Origin: Chitinophagaceae bacterium
GTDB taxonomy: Bacteria > Bacteroidota > Bacteroidia > Chitinophagales > Chitinophagaceae
Direction of reading: 5' to 3'
Length of the DNA: 64,000 nucleotides
Assembly: GCA_016720745.1 (NCBI GenBank)
Contig: JADKKA010000019.1
Span: forward strand, 186,001-250,000
Part shown: positions 35,223 to 44,613 of the stretch, in pieces
Position numbering within the stretch: position 1 is the stretch's first letter
How the letters are laid out: each line of letters starts with the position of its first letter
Made by a program: the position numbers and the translations under genes
Notes under the pieces: generated by a model
The model's input: only the letters and a program-made list of their open reading frames with translations
What the model was told of the DNA's origin: nothing
The model's database searches: none

Positions 35223-36656
35223 TCAGTCCTTTTTTTGGGGCAGGAGCTGGTTGGCCGCCTGCAGCAAAGATACCTCATCAAAACGGGCCGACATAACCTG
35301 CAGACCAAAGGGCATCCCGTTGCTATGTTTAAAAAGGGGAAGGGAAATGGCCGGGCAACCCACCAGATTGGCCATTACTGTATAGATATCAGCAAGATAC
35401 ATCGCTATCGGGTCGTCCATTTCACCGGCCCTGAAAGCGGTTACCGGGGAAGTGGGCAGTAAAATAAAATCATAATTTTTGAAAATGGCATCGATCTGGT
35501 CGCATAAAAGCTGCCGGACCCGCTGTGCCTTGGTATAATAGGCATCATAATAACCTGCACTGAGCACAAAGGTCCCGAGCATGATCCGCCGTTTTACTTC
35601 TTTTCCAAAGCCTTCTGATCGGGTCATTTTATAAAAATCAGTGAGATCCGTTATGTCCGATCCGGTGCGGTAGCCAAATTTTACGCCATCATATCTCGAC
35701 AAATTAGAGGAAGCTTCCGCTGTGGTTAACACATAATAAGCGGGCACTACATAATCGATCAGGTCAAAGTCAACGGCTTCTACTGTATGTCCGTCTGCCT
35801 GTAGTTCTTCTCCTTTGCGAATGATGGCTTCCTTTATTTCCGGATCAAGTGCCGGGTGATGCAGGGCAGAATGCAGGTAAGCATACCTGAATTTTTTTTC
35901 AGTTGGCAATAGTTGGGAATAAGCGGGTACTTCCTGTTGAGATACGGTACTGTCATATTCATCAGCCCCGGACATTACTTCCAGTGCCAGTGCCACATCA
36001 TGTACTGTTGTTCCAAAAATGCCGATCTGGTCAAAGGAAGAAGCATAGGCAATCAAGCCATAACGCGAGATGCGGCCATAACCGGGTTTTAAACCAATGA
36101 TACCACAAAAATCAGCGGGCTGTCTTACCGAACCACCTGTATCCGAGCCCAGCGAAATCATGCACAAGCCAGCCTGTACTGCTACCGCAGAGCCACCGGA
36201 GGAACCACCCGGTACGCGGGTTTCATCAAGGGCATTCAACACTTTTCCATAGGCAGAATGTTCATTGGTAGAACCCATGGCAAATTCATCACAGTTCAGT
36301 GAGCCAATGATGATGGCTCCGGCCGCCAGCAGCCTTTCAACCGCAGTTGCCGAATAAATAGCTGTAAATCCTTTGAGAATATTTGAAGCCGCAGAGAGAG
36401 CATGATCCTTATGACTGATCACATCCTTGATGCCAATCACAACGCCATGGAGGGGGCCCATGGATTCACCTGCCTGCCTGGATTGATCCAGTGCAGCAGC
36501 ACGTTCAAGTGCTTCCGCTTCATAAACTGTAATAAATGCATTGAGCTGTTGGCAGCGGCTGATCTGATCAAGATAATGCTTTACTGCCTGCACACAGGAA
36601 GTAGCTCCATCCTGTAAACGGGCATGGTACTGCTCAACAGAACTGTAGGCGAACAA
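35223..36656 (-). CDS. gatA: Asp-/Glu-tRNA amidotransferase subunit A
   Basis: Amidase subunit of GatCAB, which amidates Glu-tRNA(Gln) (and Asp-tRNA(Asn)). The amidase signature is complete: Lys in GIKDVISHKD, the Gly/Ser-rich GGSSGGSAVAVQAG and the nucleophile Ser in SDTGGSVRQPADFC, followed by GLKPGYGRISRYGLIAYASS. 477 residues, usual for the family. Its partner gatC is 15 kb away and gatB is not in the window. tatA lies 45 bases upstream on the same strand. Confidence 0.95.
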   Translation of the reverse strand: MFAYSSVEQYHARLQDGATSCVQAVKHYLDQISRCQQLNAFITVYEAEALERAAALDQSRQAGESMGPLHGVVIGIKDVISHKDHALSAASNILKGFTAIYSATAVERLLAAGAIIIGSLNCDEFAMGSTNEHSAYGKVLNALDETRVPGGSSGGSAVAVQAGLCMISLGSDTGGSVRQPADFCGIIGLKPGYGRISRYGLIAYASSFDQIGIFGTTVHDVALALEVMSGADEYDSTVSQQEVPAYSQLLPTEKKFRYAYLHSALHHPALDPEIKEAIIRKGEELQADGHTVEAVDFDLIDYVVPAYYVLTTAEASSNLSRYDGVKFGYRTGSDITDLTDFYKMTRSEGFGKEVKRRIMLGTFVLSAGYYDAYYTKAQRVRQLLCDQIDAIFKNYDFILLPTSPVTAFRAGEMDDPIAMYLADIYTVMANLVGCPAISLPLFKHSNGMPFGLQVMSARFDEVSLLQAANQLLPQKKD

Positions 36657-36700
36657 ACAGTGCGCTTTAAGAGGTGAGATAATGAAAAGAAGGCAGGAAA

Positions 36701-36907
36701 TCAGTTATTGTTAGGAGCGTTCTTTACATCACTGGCGCTTTCCTCAATCTCCCGCTTTACATTACTCTTTGCATCATTGAACTCCCGCACACCTTTACCC
36801 AGCCCGCGCATCAGTTCGGGAATTTTGCGACCGCCAAATAATAAGAGCACCACAATTACGATGATGATCATTTCATTGGTGCCGAATGCTAACAAATATG
36901 GGTTCAT
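36701..36907 (-). CDS. tatA: Twin-arginine translocase subunit TatA/E
   Basis: Single-span membrane protein of the Tat system that exports folded proteins. 68 residues: short N-terminus, a TM helix (EMIIIVIVVLLLF), the FGGRKIPELMRGLGKGVREF amphipathic helix with the FG-x-x-K-I-P motif, and an acidic tail. It fits TatA or TatE; without tatB/tatC in the window they cannot be separated. Confidence 0.93.
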   Translation of the reverse strand: MNPYLLAFGTNEMIIIVIVVLLLFGGRKIPELMRGLGKGVREFNDAKSNVKREIEESASDVKNAPNNN

Positions 36908-36985
36908 GTTAATTGTTATTAAGTTCCAAAGATAATGAGTACTGAAAAATAATAGGATATAAAGTTCGCAGACCCGGCTGAAATG

Positions 36986-37015
36986 AAAAAAGTCCCGTTA
37001 TTGGCGGGACTTTTT
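36986..37015 (-). terminator. Terminator after rplS
   Basis: Stem AAAAAGTCCCG (36987-36997) with CGGGACTTTTT (37005-37015); the minus strand has a T-run. Symmetrical, so it may act both ways. Confidence 0.85.
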
Positions 37016-37035
37016 CAAATATCATACGGGAAAAA

Positions 37036-37404
37036 TTACTTGGCAGCTGTTTCAGTAACCATTCTTTTTTCACGAATCCTGGCACTTTTACCGCTACGGG
37101 TACGCTGATAGAACAGTTTTGCTCTGCGTACATGACCGGTTTTATTGACAACGATAGAGTCAATATTGGGGGAATAATAGGGGAATACCCTTTCCACACC
37201 TACTCCGTCAGAGATTTTCCTTACAGTGAAGCTGGCAGTATGCCCATTTCCCTGTTTTTTGATCACATCTCCTTTGAAGGACTGGATACGTTCTTTGTTT
37301 CCTTCAATAATTTTATAGTTGACGGTAATGTTATCACCCGGTTTGAAAGCGGGAAACTCTTTTTTACCAGACAGTTGCTCGTGTACGTAAGCGATAGCGT
37401 TCAT
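37036..37404 (-). CDS. rplS: 50S ribosomal protein L19
   Basis: Ribosomal protein at the 30S/50S interface. N-terminal FPAFKPGDNITVNYKI-type stretch (here EFPAFKPGD), then EGNKERIQSFKGDVIKKQGN, the VERVFPYYSPNIDSI block and the basic VRRAKLFYQRTRSGKSARI end of the family. 122 residues. A short non-canonical Thr/Val/Ala tail follows (MVTETAAK). It sits between tatA and rny on the same strand. Confidence 0.97.
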   Translation of the reverse strand: MNAIAYVHEQLSGKKEFPAFKPGDNITVNYKIIEGNKERIQSFKGDVIKKQGNGHTASFTVRKISDGVGVERVFPYYSPNIDSIVVNKTGHVRRAKLFYQRTRSGKSARIREKRMVTETAAK

Positions 37405-37473
37405 TTTCTTAGCTTTTAAGGGAGTGCAAAGTTAGGGGAAAGAGTTTAAAATCGGAAGATTAAGGTTTAAAGT

Positions 37474-37510
37474 TTTTCGGCGAATCACAGCTTCCCGGAT
37501 TCGCCGAAAA
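37474..37510. terminator. Hairpin between rplS and rny
   Basis: Perfect 13-bp stem: TTTTCGGCGAATC (37474-37486) with GATTCGCCGAAAA (37498-37510), 11-base loop. It lies just after the rny stop (37543) in rny's direction. No T-run follows, so termination is only probable. Confidence 0.55.
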
Positions 37511-37542
37511 TTATTCTAATTAAGCCCTTAATTATTAGTTAG

Positions 37543-39108
37543 TTATCGAGCCACATTTACTGCCCTTTTCTCCCGGATCACGGTGACTTTGATTTGTCCG
37601 GGGAAGGTCATTTCGGTCTGGATCTTTTGGGCAATTTCAAAGGAAAGGCGGTCAGACTCCTGATCGCTTACTTTGTCAGCCTCTACAATCACCCGCAATT
37701 CACGGCCGGCCTGGATCGCATAAGCTTTTTCCACCCCGTTATAGGCCATGGCCAGTGATTCCAGATCCTTGATCCTTTGCAGGTATTGTTGCATGATTTC
37801 TCTCCTGGCTCCGGGTCTTGCACCACTGATGGCATCACAGGCCTGAACAATGGGAGAGATCACATATTGCATTTCCATTTCATCGTGGTGGGCACCAATG
37901 GCATTGACAACGGAAGGATGTTCCCCGTATTTTTCAGCCAGTTTGGCTCCCAGCAGGGCATGGCTCAGTTCACTTTCTTCATCAGGCACCTTGCCAATAT
38001 CATGGAGCAGACCGGCTCTTTTGGCCAGTTTGGGATTCATACCCAGTTCAGCAGCCATGGTGGCGCAGAGATTGGCTGTTTCCCGGCTATGCATCAGCAG
38101 GTTTTGTCCGTAGGAAGAACGGAAACGCATACGGCCAACCATCCTGATCAATTCTTTATGCAAGCCATGGATACCCAGTTCAATCACGGTTCGCTCACCG
38201 ATTTCCATTACCTGTTCTTCGATTTGTTTTTTAGTTTTTTCCACTACCTCTTCAATACGGGCCGGATGGATCCTTCCATCGGCAACCAGTCTTTGCAGAC
38301 TCAAACGGGCAATCTCTCTGCGAAGGGGATCGAAGGAAGAAAGGATAATCGCTTCCGGGGTGTCATCTACAATCAGATCCACTCCGGTGGCGGCTTCAAT
38401 AGCACGGATATTCCGGCCTTCACGACCAATGATCTGACCTTTGATTTCATCACTTTCCAGGTTGAATACGGTGATGGAATTCTCAATGGCCTGTTCAGCG
38501 GCAGTCCGCTGGATGGTTTGAATAATGATCTTACGCGCTTCCTTACCGGCTTTTAATTTGGCTTCTTCGATGATTTCCTGTTGCAATACCAGGGCCCGGG
38601 TCTGGGCCTCGCTTTTCAGGCTTTCCACCAATTGGGTTTTGGCGTCTTCGGCAGAAAGGTTGGCAATTTTTTCCAGACGGCGGATATGTTCTTCCTGGTG
38701 TTTCTCCAGTTCTGTTCTTTTTATGTTTACCAGTTCAATCTGCCTGTTCAGGTTTTCCTTAATGGCATCATTTTCCTTGATCTGTTTTTCCAGTCCGCTT
38801 TCCTTCTGGTTGATGGTTTGCTCTTTCTGGCGGATCCGGTTCTCCGCATCATTGATCTTTTTATTCTTCTCAAAAGCGTCTTTATCATGGGCAGACTTCA
38901 TCTGCACAAATTTCTCCTTGGCCTCCAGCTCTTTTTCCTTGCGGATGGTTTCGGCCCTGAGTTCGGCTTCCCTGATAATGGTTTGGGACTGAATTTCGGC
39001 TTCTTCTATTTTTTTGCGGGTGTTCCGGGCAAAAATGAGCTTACCCGCTATGAGGCCCACAATGAGGGCGACTGCCCCAATGATGACGGAAAGTATATTC
39101 GGGTCCAT
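37543..39108 (-). CDS. rny: Ribonuclease Y
   Basis: Membrane-anchored endoribonuclease that starts mRNA decay in bacteria lacking RNase E. Order of parts: TM anchor at residues ~7-27 (SVIIGAVALIVGLIAGKLIF), a long coiled coil to about residue 190, a KH RNA-binding domain (EIKGQIIGREGRNIRAIEAA), and an HD hydrolase domain with AGLLHDIGKVPDEESELSHA and AHHDEM. 521 residues is usual. In bacteroidete genomes rny often lies near zapA; here zapA is 5 kb away with two genes on the other strand between. Confidence 0.97.
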   Translation of the reverse strand: MDPNILSVIIGAVALIVGLIAGKLIFARNTRKKIEEAEIQSQTIIREAELRAETIRKEKELEAKEKFVQMKSAHDKDAFEKNKKINDAENRIRQKEQTINQKESGLEKQIKENDAIKENLNRQIELVNIKRTELEKHQEEHIRRLEKIANLSAEDAKTQLVESLKSEAQTRALVLQQEIIEEAKLKAGKEARKIIIQTIQRTAAEQAIENSITVFNLESDEIKGQIIGREGRNIRAIEAATGVDLIVDDTPEAIILSSFDPLRREIARLSLQRLVADGRIHPARIEEVVEKTKKQIEEQVMEIGERTVIELGIHGLHKELIRMVGRMRFRSSYGQNLLMHSRETANLCATMAAELGMNPKLAKRAGLLHDIGKVPDEESELSHALLGAKLAEKYGEHPSVVNAIGAHHDEMEMQYVISPIVQACDAISGARPGARREIMQQYLQRIKDLESLAMAYNGVEKAYAIQAGRELRVIVEADKVSDQESDRLSFEIAQKIQTEMTFPGQIKVTVIREKRAVNVAR

Positions 39109-39339
39109 GAATGTATATGTTTAATTGTTTCATAATCTCTCAGCCGAAACCCGGCCTTAAGTATTGATAATAAAAACTTCACGACAGCAAAGCCGTGTAA
39201 TCAGCGAAGATACAAAACAGGTCCCAACGGCAGAAATGCTAATTGAAGGGGTTACCGCCCTTGTAATAAAGCTATTTCGGCGGGTTTTGAGGAAGGTAGC
39301 TGCTTTGAAATTCAGTAATCTTGTACCAAAATTCAAAAG
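39109..39339. other. Spacer between rny and the TlpA-like gene
   Basis: 231 bases of divergent promoter region. I see no gene, repeat or hairpin of note. Confidence 0.4.
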
Positions 39340-40500
39340 ATGCGTACAATAGTCCTGTTTTTAGGATTCCTGCCCCTGCTGGCGGTGGCACAGGAAAAAG
39401 GAAAACCATTCCGGGTTTCCGGGAAATTCAAAAACATGGCTAAAAGTCCGGACTGGGTATTCCTGCAGTACCGGGTGGCTGGCGAATGGAAAACCGATAG
39501 TGCTAAAGCCAATGAAGGGAAATATAGTTTTTCGGGGATGCTGGAAGAACCGGTAACCGGTTACCTGCGTGTCAGATATCCAGTAGGATCAGATGGCAAG
39601 CGTCCTGCCCTGGTTAACGGAAGAGATGCTACTACTGTATTTCTGCAGCCTGGCAAAATCAAGATCAGCTCGGTGGACTCCTTCAGTAATATGCAGGTAA
39701 AGGGATCTGCGGCGCATCTGGAATATAAAAAGCTCATACTGGCAGGGAAGCCTTATGACGAGCAGATGAAGCCTTTAAATGCCCGTTATAGCGAACAGAG
39801 AGTGGCCAATGACAATCAGGGAATGGAAAAAACGGAAAAGGAAATGGAGGCAGTTGATGCAGAAAAAAAAGAGAAAGTATTTGCTGACTATGTGAAAAGG
39901 AATCCTGCTTCACCAGTTGCCATCTATGCTTTGCAACAATATGTGGGTTGGGATATTAATCCTGATAAAGCGGAGCCTTTGTTCAATAGTCTGGCTGAAT
40001 CCAATAAAAACCTTCCTTCTGCCCGTTTGCTTTGGGAGAAAATTGATATTGCCAAAAGAACCGGGATTGGACGGATGGCCATGGACTTTACACAGAATGA
40101 TACCCTGGGACGACCAGTAACGCTTTCTTCCCTGCGTGGTAAATACCTGTTAGTGGATTTCTGGGCCAGCTGGTGCGGACCCTGCCGGGCGGAAAACCCA
40201 AATGTGGTAAAAGTGTTTCAAAAGTATAAGGACCGCAATTTTCATATCATCGGTGTTTCACTCGATCGTCCCGGGCAACAGGAAAAATGGATGAAAGCAA
40301 TACATGATGATAAACTGGAATGGACCCATGTAAGTGATCTGCAGTTTTGGAACAATGAAGTGGCCAAGCAGTATGGTATCAATGCCATCCCGCAAAATCT
40401 GTTACTGGATCCCGAAGGCAAAATCATTGCCAAAAACCTGAGAGGGGAGGAACTGGAAGCCAAACTGGGAGAAGCGATAGAGGGGAAGAAAGGGTTTTAA
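39340..40500 (+). CDS. Secreted TlpA-like thioredoxin protein
   Basis: Periplasmic redox protein with a signal peptide (MRTIVLFLGFLPLLAVA, cleaved before Gln18). The N-terminal half (residues 20-130; FRVSGKFKNMAKSPDWVFLQ) resembles the DUF4369 beta domain found with these proteins. The C-terminal thioredoxin fold has WASWCGPCRAENPN (active CxxC Cys-Gly-Pro-Cys), GVSLDRPGQQEKW and the cis-Pro loop NAIPQNLLLDPEGKI. Usual role: reducing periplasmic disulfides, such as cytochrome maturation intermediates; its partner is not shown. 386 residues. Confidence 0.9.
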   Translation: MRTIVLFLGFLPLLAVAQEKGKPFRVSGKFKNMAKSPDWVFLQYRVAGEWKTDSAKANEGKYSFSGMLEEPVTGYLRVRYPVGSDGKRPALVNGRDATTVFLQPGKIKISSVDSFSNMQVKGSAAHLEYKKLILAGKPYDEQMKPLNARYSEQRVANDNQGMEKTEKEMEAVDAEKKEKVFADYVKRNPASPVAIYALQQYVGWDINPDKAEPLFNSLAESNKNLPSARLLWEKIDIAKRTGIGRMAMDFTQNDTLGRPVTLSSLRGKYLLVDFWASWCGPCRAENPNVVKVFQKYKDRNFHIIGVSLDRPGQQEKWMKAIHDDKLEWTHVSDLQFWNNEVAKQYGINAIPQNLLLDPEGKIIAKNLRGEELEAKLGEAIEGKKGF

Positions 40501-40518
40501 TAAAAGACAACTTATTGC

Positions 40519-40549
40519 AAAAATGCCCGGCTAACCCACCGGGCATTTT
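40519..40549 (+). terminator. Terminator after the TlpA-like gene
   Basis: AAATGCCCGG (40521-40530) with CCGGGCATTTT (40539-40549). Confidence 0.85.
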
Positions 40550-40621
40550 CATTAAATACCTGCTGACACGGATCGGTGGTCTGGGAAAACAAGTGTACTT
40601 TACTTCGCTAAGAAATTGGTG

Positions 40622-43600
40622 ATGCCCATATTACGTTTCCTTTCATTGTTGCTGCTGTTGCTCACTGCAATTGATGCAGGGGCTCAAACCCACGCTGAAT
40701 CAGAAGCCCGGATGCTGGAACTGTTCAAGGAAGAAAAATTTTCGGAGGCAATCCCTTATGCTATTCAGGCAAAAACAGCCGCAAAGAAAGAACATGGAGA
40801 TACCTCCAGTCTTTATATTCTGGCCATCAGTAACCTGAGTTTTCTCTATGAGAAAACAGGAAATTATCCTCCCACCGAAACGCTGTATGAAGAACTGGCC
40901 CTCATCTATAAAAAGAAATTTGGTACGGGTCACCCGGCCTATGCCGTAGCCCTGAACAGTCAGGCCAATGCTTTTTATGCTTCCGGTAAATTGAAACAGG
41001 CCCTGCCTTTATACATTCAGGCCCTGACTATTCAGAAGAAAGTATATGGCATGCTGCATGCTGAATACTGGGTGATTGCAAAAAACCTGGCCAATACTTA
41101 TTTCGATCTGAAAGATTATCCCAACGCTGCTATTCATTTTTATGATTGTCTTCGTATTGCTTCCAGCCTGAAAGGAGAAAAAAGCGATGAGTATGCAGAA
41201 GCATTGGAAGCTGCAGCCGTGGTCAGCAATAGTATCAGTGATCTGGCGAAGGCCAAACAATACTACACGGCACTGGCCCACTTCAAAAAAGAAAAGGAAG
41301 GACTTTCGTCAACCTATGCAGCCGTCATCAATATACTGGGATTGATCTTTCTCGATGAAGCCAATTTTGCAATGGCCGAACAATACCTGCGCGAAGCCAT
41401 GGAGATCCGGAAAAAGCAATTGGGTGAAGAGCATGCCGATTATGCCCAGAGCGTGAATAACCTGGGGGCACTCTACCGGAAAAAAGGATCTTACTCAACT
41501 GCCCGCCGTTATTATGAAGAAGCCCTTGCCATCCGGAAGAAAAAGGGGGGAGAAGCCGATCGGGAATACGGACAAACATTGAATAACCTGGCCGAGCTGG
41601 CACAGGCGGAAGGAAATTATGTATTGGCAGAATCACTCATGCTCAAAGCAGTTGAGATCCGGAAAAATGCCGATGGGGAAGAAAATGAGTTCTATGCCCT
41701 GAACCTGAATAACCTGGCCACGCTTTATTCAGAAATGGGAAAGAATGAAGAGTCGGAAACGATACACCTGAAAGTGCTGTTCATCCGAAAAAAAATACTG
41801 GGAGATAATCACCCGGAGATAGCACAAAGCCTGAATAACCTGGCCATCGCCTGTGAGAACCAGGGAAAAAAAGCCGCAGCAGAACAATATTATACCGAAG
41901 CATTAGCCATCCGGAAAAAAATATACGGAGATCAGCATCCCGATTATGCGCAAACACTCAATAATCTGGGATTGCTTTATGCCTCAACCGGCAGATACAA
42001 AGAAGCGGAGATCTCATTGAATACCGCCGCAGCGATCCGAAAGAAAATGCTGGGAGAAACACATCCCGATTACCTGCTGACACTGGATAACCTGGCCGCG
42101 CTTTATATCAACACCAACGCCTATGAAAAAGCAGAGTCATTGCTTCTACAGGTGCTAGCCGGCAGAAAGAAAGTGTTAGGAGAGGATCATGCCGATTTTG
42201 GCGTGAGTCTGAATAATCTTGGTGCCCTGTATTGTTTAACCGGTCGTTTTGAAAAGGGACTGGCACTATACCAGCAGGTCAACGCTATTTATAAAAAAGC
42301 CTGGGGTGAACAACATCCTGCCTATGCACTCGGCCTTCAGAATGCTGCAGAAATTTACAGCCGCCTGAAAAATTACAAAGCTGCTGAACCATTATTTGAA
42401 GAGGCGATTCGCATTTATCAAAAAAGTCTGGGTGTGGATCATCCGAGTCTGGCCACTCCCTTATTAGGATTGGCCAGTCTGCAAAACAATTTGGGTCAGT
42501 ACAAAAATGGGGAAGAATTACTGGATAGTTCCAACCGGATTGTTCTGCGGCATATGCAGCAAAATTTCATCAACCTGGGTGAAGAAGAAAAAATGCAATG
42601 GTGGGAAGATGAGGCCAATCGTTTCCAGATGGCACCTTCTTTACTGCTGAGTAATCCGCATCCGTCCACCTGGTTCCGGGAGCAAACTTTTTTACAGCAG
42701 CTGCAACTAAAAGGATATATCCTGAAGGATGGAAAGAAAATCCTGGAACAGATCCGGAAGAACGGAGATGCAACGTTGAAAAAAGTATTGGGAGAATGGC
42801 AGGCTAATAAAGCCACCCTGGCCCGGCAGTATAGTCTGCCTGCTGCAGATCGATTGCCTCGGCTGGACAGTATTGAAAGAAAAACAACAGAACAGGAGAA
42901 ATGGCTGAATCAGCAATCGGTTCTTTTTAAAAGGGGTAACCCTGATGCCGGTCTGAGCCTGGATAAAATCCGAAAAGCCCTGCAACCCGGAGAAGCAGCG
43001 ATTGAGTTTATTCGTTTTGCCTACTATCATCGGGGCTGGACGGATTCAGTAATCTATGCGGCCTTTGTGCTATTACCAGGAAATGTAACCCCAACCTTTG
43101 TAGCCTTATGCGAGGAAAAGGAGCTTGGTCAAATATTACAGGTAAAGGGCACTAGCTCTGAAGCCCTGATCAAACAATTATATCGGGGTGCAGACATCAG
43201 AAATACGAACCGGCAGGGAAATAAAGCCGATAGTTTATACCAGCTGATCTGGAAACCTCTTCAACCCCTATTATCCGGGATCAAAAAAATATACCTGGCA
43301 CCGGCCGGATTATTGAATCGAGTAGCTTTTAATGCACTGGCCATCGACAGCAGCCGATACCTGATTGATGAATATGTATTGCATCAGCTGAGTACAATCG
43401 GTCAAATCATAGAAGAAGCAGAAGCGGGAACAAAGGACCCATCCAATACGATTCTTTTATATGGTGGAATTGATTTTGATGTATCAGGGGCTGCAGAGAG
43501 TGGAAACAAACCCACCACAAAATTGCCCGATCCGGTTCAACGCAGCATCCGGGGAGGCAGATGGACCAGCCTGCCGGGTACACTGGAAGAAATAAAAACG

Positions 43601-44203
43601 ATTCAGCAACTTTTTGAAAAAAGCGGGAAGCCGGTGACCACAATCAAAGAGCGGGCTGCAACGGAAGAAAGTCTGAAGCAACTCAGTGGTCATTCACCAT
43701 CCATCCTCCACCTGGCCACCCATGGGTTTTCTCTTCCTGATATATCCAAGAACAGGGAATACAGAAAGGGCAACCAGTTTTCGATTGCCGAGAATCCTCT
43801 CATGCGCAGCGGAGTGATCCTGGCCGGCGCCAACCGGGTCTGGAATGGTGGGATTCCTTTGCCAGGTAAAGAGGATGGAATTGCCACGGCTTATGAAATT
43901 GCGGGCCTCGACCTGGGCCATACCGAGTTAGTGGTGCTCAGTGCCTGCGAAACAGCATTAGGAGATATCCGGGGTACAGAGGGAGTATTTGGATTGCAAA
44001 GGGCTTTTAAACTGGCAGGGGTAAAACAAATGATTCTGAGTCTTTGGCAGGTGCCCGACCGGGAAACTGCCGAATTAATGAGCCTTTTCTATACTAATAA
44101 ACTGGGAGGCCAAAGCACTGCGGCTGCTTTCCATGCTGCCCAGGAGGAGATGCGGAAAAAGTATCCGGTGTATTATTGGGCGGCTTTTACCCTGCTGGAG
44201 TAG
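40622..44203 (+). CDS. Secreted TPR-CHAT protease-like protein
   Basis: 1193 residues. A signal peptide (MPILRFLSLLLLLLTAIDAG, then AQT) precedes about 14 tandem TPR units of 42 residues (about residues 60-650; theme NNLGALY..G.Y..AE..Y.EAL.IRKK.LGE.HPDYAQ), then a linker and a C-terminal CHAT domain. CHAT is a caspase-like peptidase fold; the expected His (HLATHGFSLP) and Cys (VVLSACETALGD) are both present, so it is likely active. Its target is unknown. It is alone, ends 17 bases inside the convergent zapA gene, and has no CRISPR or Argonaute neighbours. An in-frame TTG at 40616 would add two residues. Confidence 0.92.
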   Translation: MPILRFLSLLLLLLTAIDAGAQTHAESEARMLELFKEEKFSEAIPYAIQAKTAAKKEHGDTSSLYILAISNLSFLYEKTGNYPPTETLYEELALIYKKKFGTGHPAYAVALNSQANAFYASGKLKQALPLYIQALTIQKKVYGMLHAEYWVIAKNLANTYFDLKDYPNAAIHFYDCLRIASSLKGEKSDEYAEALEAAAVVSNSISDLAKAKQYYTALAHFKKEKEGLSSTYAAVINILGLIFLDEANFAMAEQYLREAMEIRKKQLGEEHADYAQSVNNLGALYRKKGSYSTARRYYEEALAIRKKKGGEADREYGQTLNNLAELAQAEGNYVLAESLMLKAVEIRKNADGEENEFYALNLNNLATLYSEMGKNEESETIHLKVLFIRKKILGDNHPEIAQSLNNLAIACENQGKKAAAEQYYTEALAIRKKIYGDQHPDYAQTLNNLGLLYASTGRYKEAEISLNTAAAIRKKMLGETHPDYLLTLDNLAALYINTNAYEKAESLLLQVLAGRKKVLGEDHADFGVSLNNLGALYCLTGRFEKGLALYQQVNAIYKKAWGEQHPAYALGLQNAAEIYSRLKNYKAAEPLFEEAIRIYQKSLGVDHPSLATPLLGLASLQNNLGQYKNGEELLDSSNRIVLRHMQQNFINLGEEEKMQWWEDEANRFQMAPSLLLSNPHPSTWFREQTFLQQLQLKGYILKDGKKILEQIRKNGDATLKKVLGEWQANKATLARQYSLPAADRLPRLDSIERKTTEQEKWLNQQSVLFKRGNPDAGLSLDKIRKALQPGEAAIEFIRFAYYHRGWTDSVIYAAFVLLPGNVTPTFVALCEEKELGQILQVKGTSSEALIKQLYRGADIRNTNRQGNKADSLYQLIWKPLQPLLSGIKKIYLAPAGLLNRVAFNALAIDSSRYLIDEYVLHQLSTIGQIIEEAEAGTKDPSNTILLYGGIDFDVSGAAESGNKPTTKLPDPVQRSIRGGRWTSLPGTLEEIKTIQQLFEKSGKPVTTIKERAATEESLKQLSGHSPSILHLATHGFSLPDISKNREYRKGNQFSIAENPLMRSGVILAGANRVWNGGIPLPGKEDGIATAYEIAGLDLGHTELVVLSACETALGDIRGTEGVFGLQRAFKLAGVKQMILSLWQVPDRETAELMSLFYTNKLGGQSTAAAFHAAQEEMRKKYPVYYWAAFTLLE

Positions 44204-44492
44204 TTTCAGTTAACTGCCCGTCCAGCATTTTCTCGATAGTATTCAGCTGATCTGTTACATTATCGAGTTCCACATTGGCCGACCTGCCCGCATGTTGTTC
44301 GGTGGCAAACCAGAGCAGGACCATGCTGATATAATCCTGCATATCTTTTCCGGCAAACAGGGTTTTAAATTCAACGACCTTATCATTGATCGTTTTCAGG
44401 GTCTTCCGAACCACTTCCTCATCTGCTGTTTCGATCTTTACCCGGAAGGTCCGGTCGCCCACCAGCGCCGAAATAGGAATTAATTCACTCAT
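44187..44492 (-). CDS. zapA: Cell division protein ZapA
   Basis: Cytoplasmic FtsZ-associated protein that bundles filaments. 101 residues: an N-terminal beta-hairpin-like start (LIPISALVGDRTFRVKI), an N-domain helix (EEVVRKTLKTINDKVVEFKT) and a coiled coil after GKDMQDYISMVLLWFATEQ. It lies 3' to 3' with the CHAT gene (17-base overlap) and 376 bases after the coiled-coil gene in direction of reading, with a plus-strand small ORF between. Confidence 0.85.
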   Translation of the reverse strand: MSELIPISALVGDRTFRVKIETADEEVVRKTLKTINDKVVEFKTLFAGKDMQDYISMVLLWFATEQHAGRSANVELDNVTDQLNTIEKMLDGQLTETTPAG

Positions 44493-44613
44493 ATATTTTG
44501 AATTTTCACAATCAATTGTTTATATTAGTCCTCCCTTACTACTACCCATTCGTCTGTCCCCAACGAAAACTAAGGTTAAGAGCGCCCGGTAAACCGTTAT
44601 TCAAACAGAACCG

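Noticed and set aside
37777..38556. 259-residue frame on the plus strand opposite rny.
   Set aside because: Shadow of the rny gene; composition (Phe, His, Gln-rich) is typical of antisense frames here.
40622..44203. CHAT protein as part of a type III-E CRISPR (Craspase) system.
   Set aside because: It has a signal peptide, and there is no gRAMP, crRNA array or other cas gene nearby.
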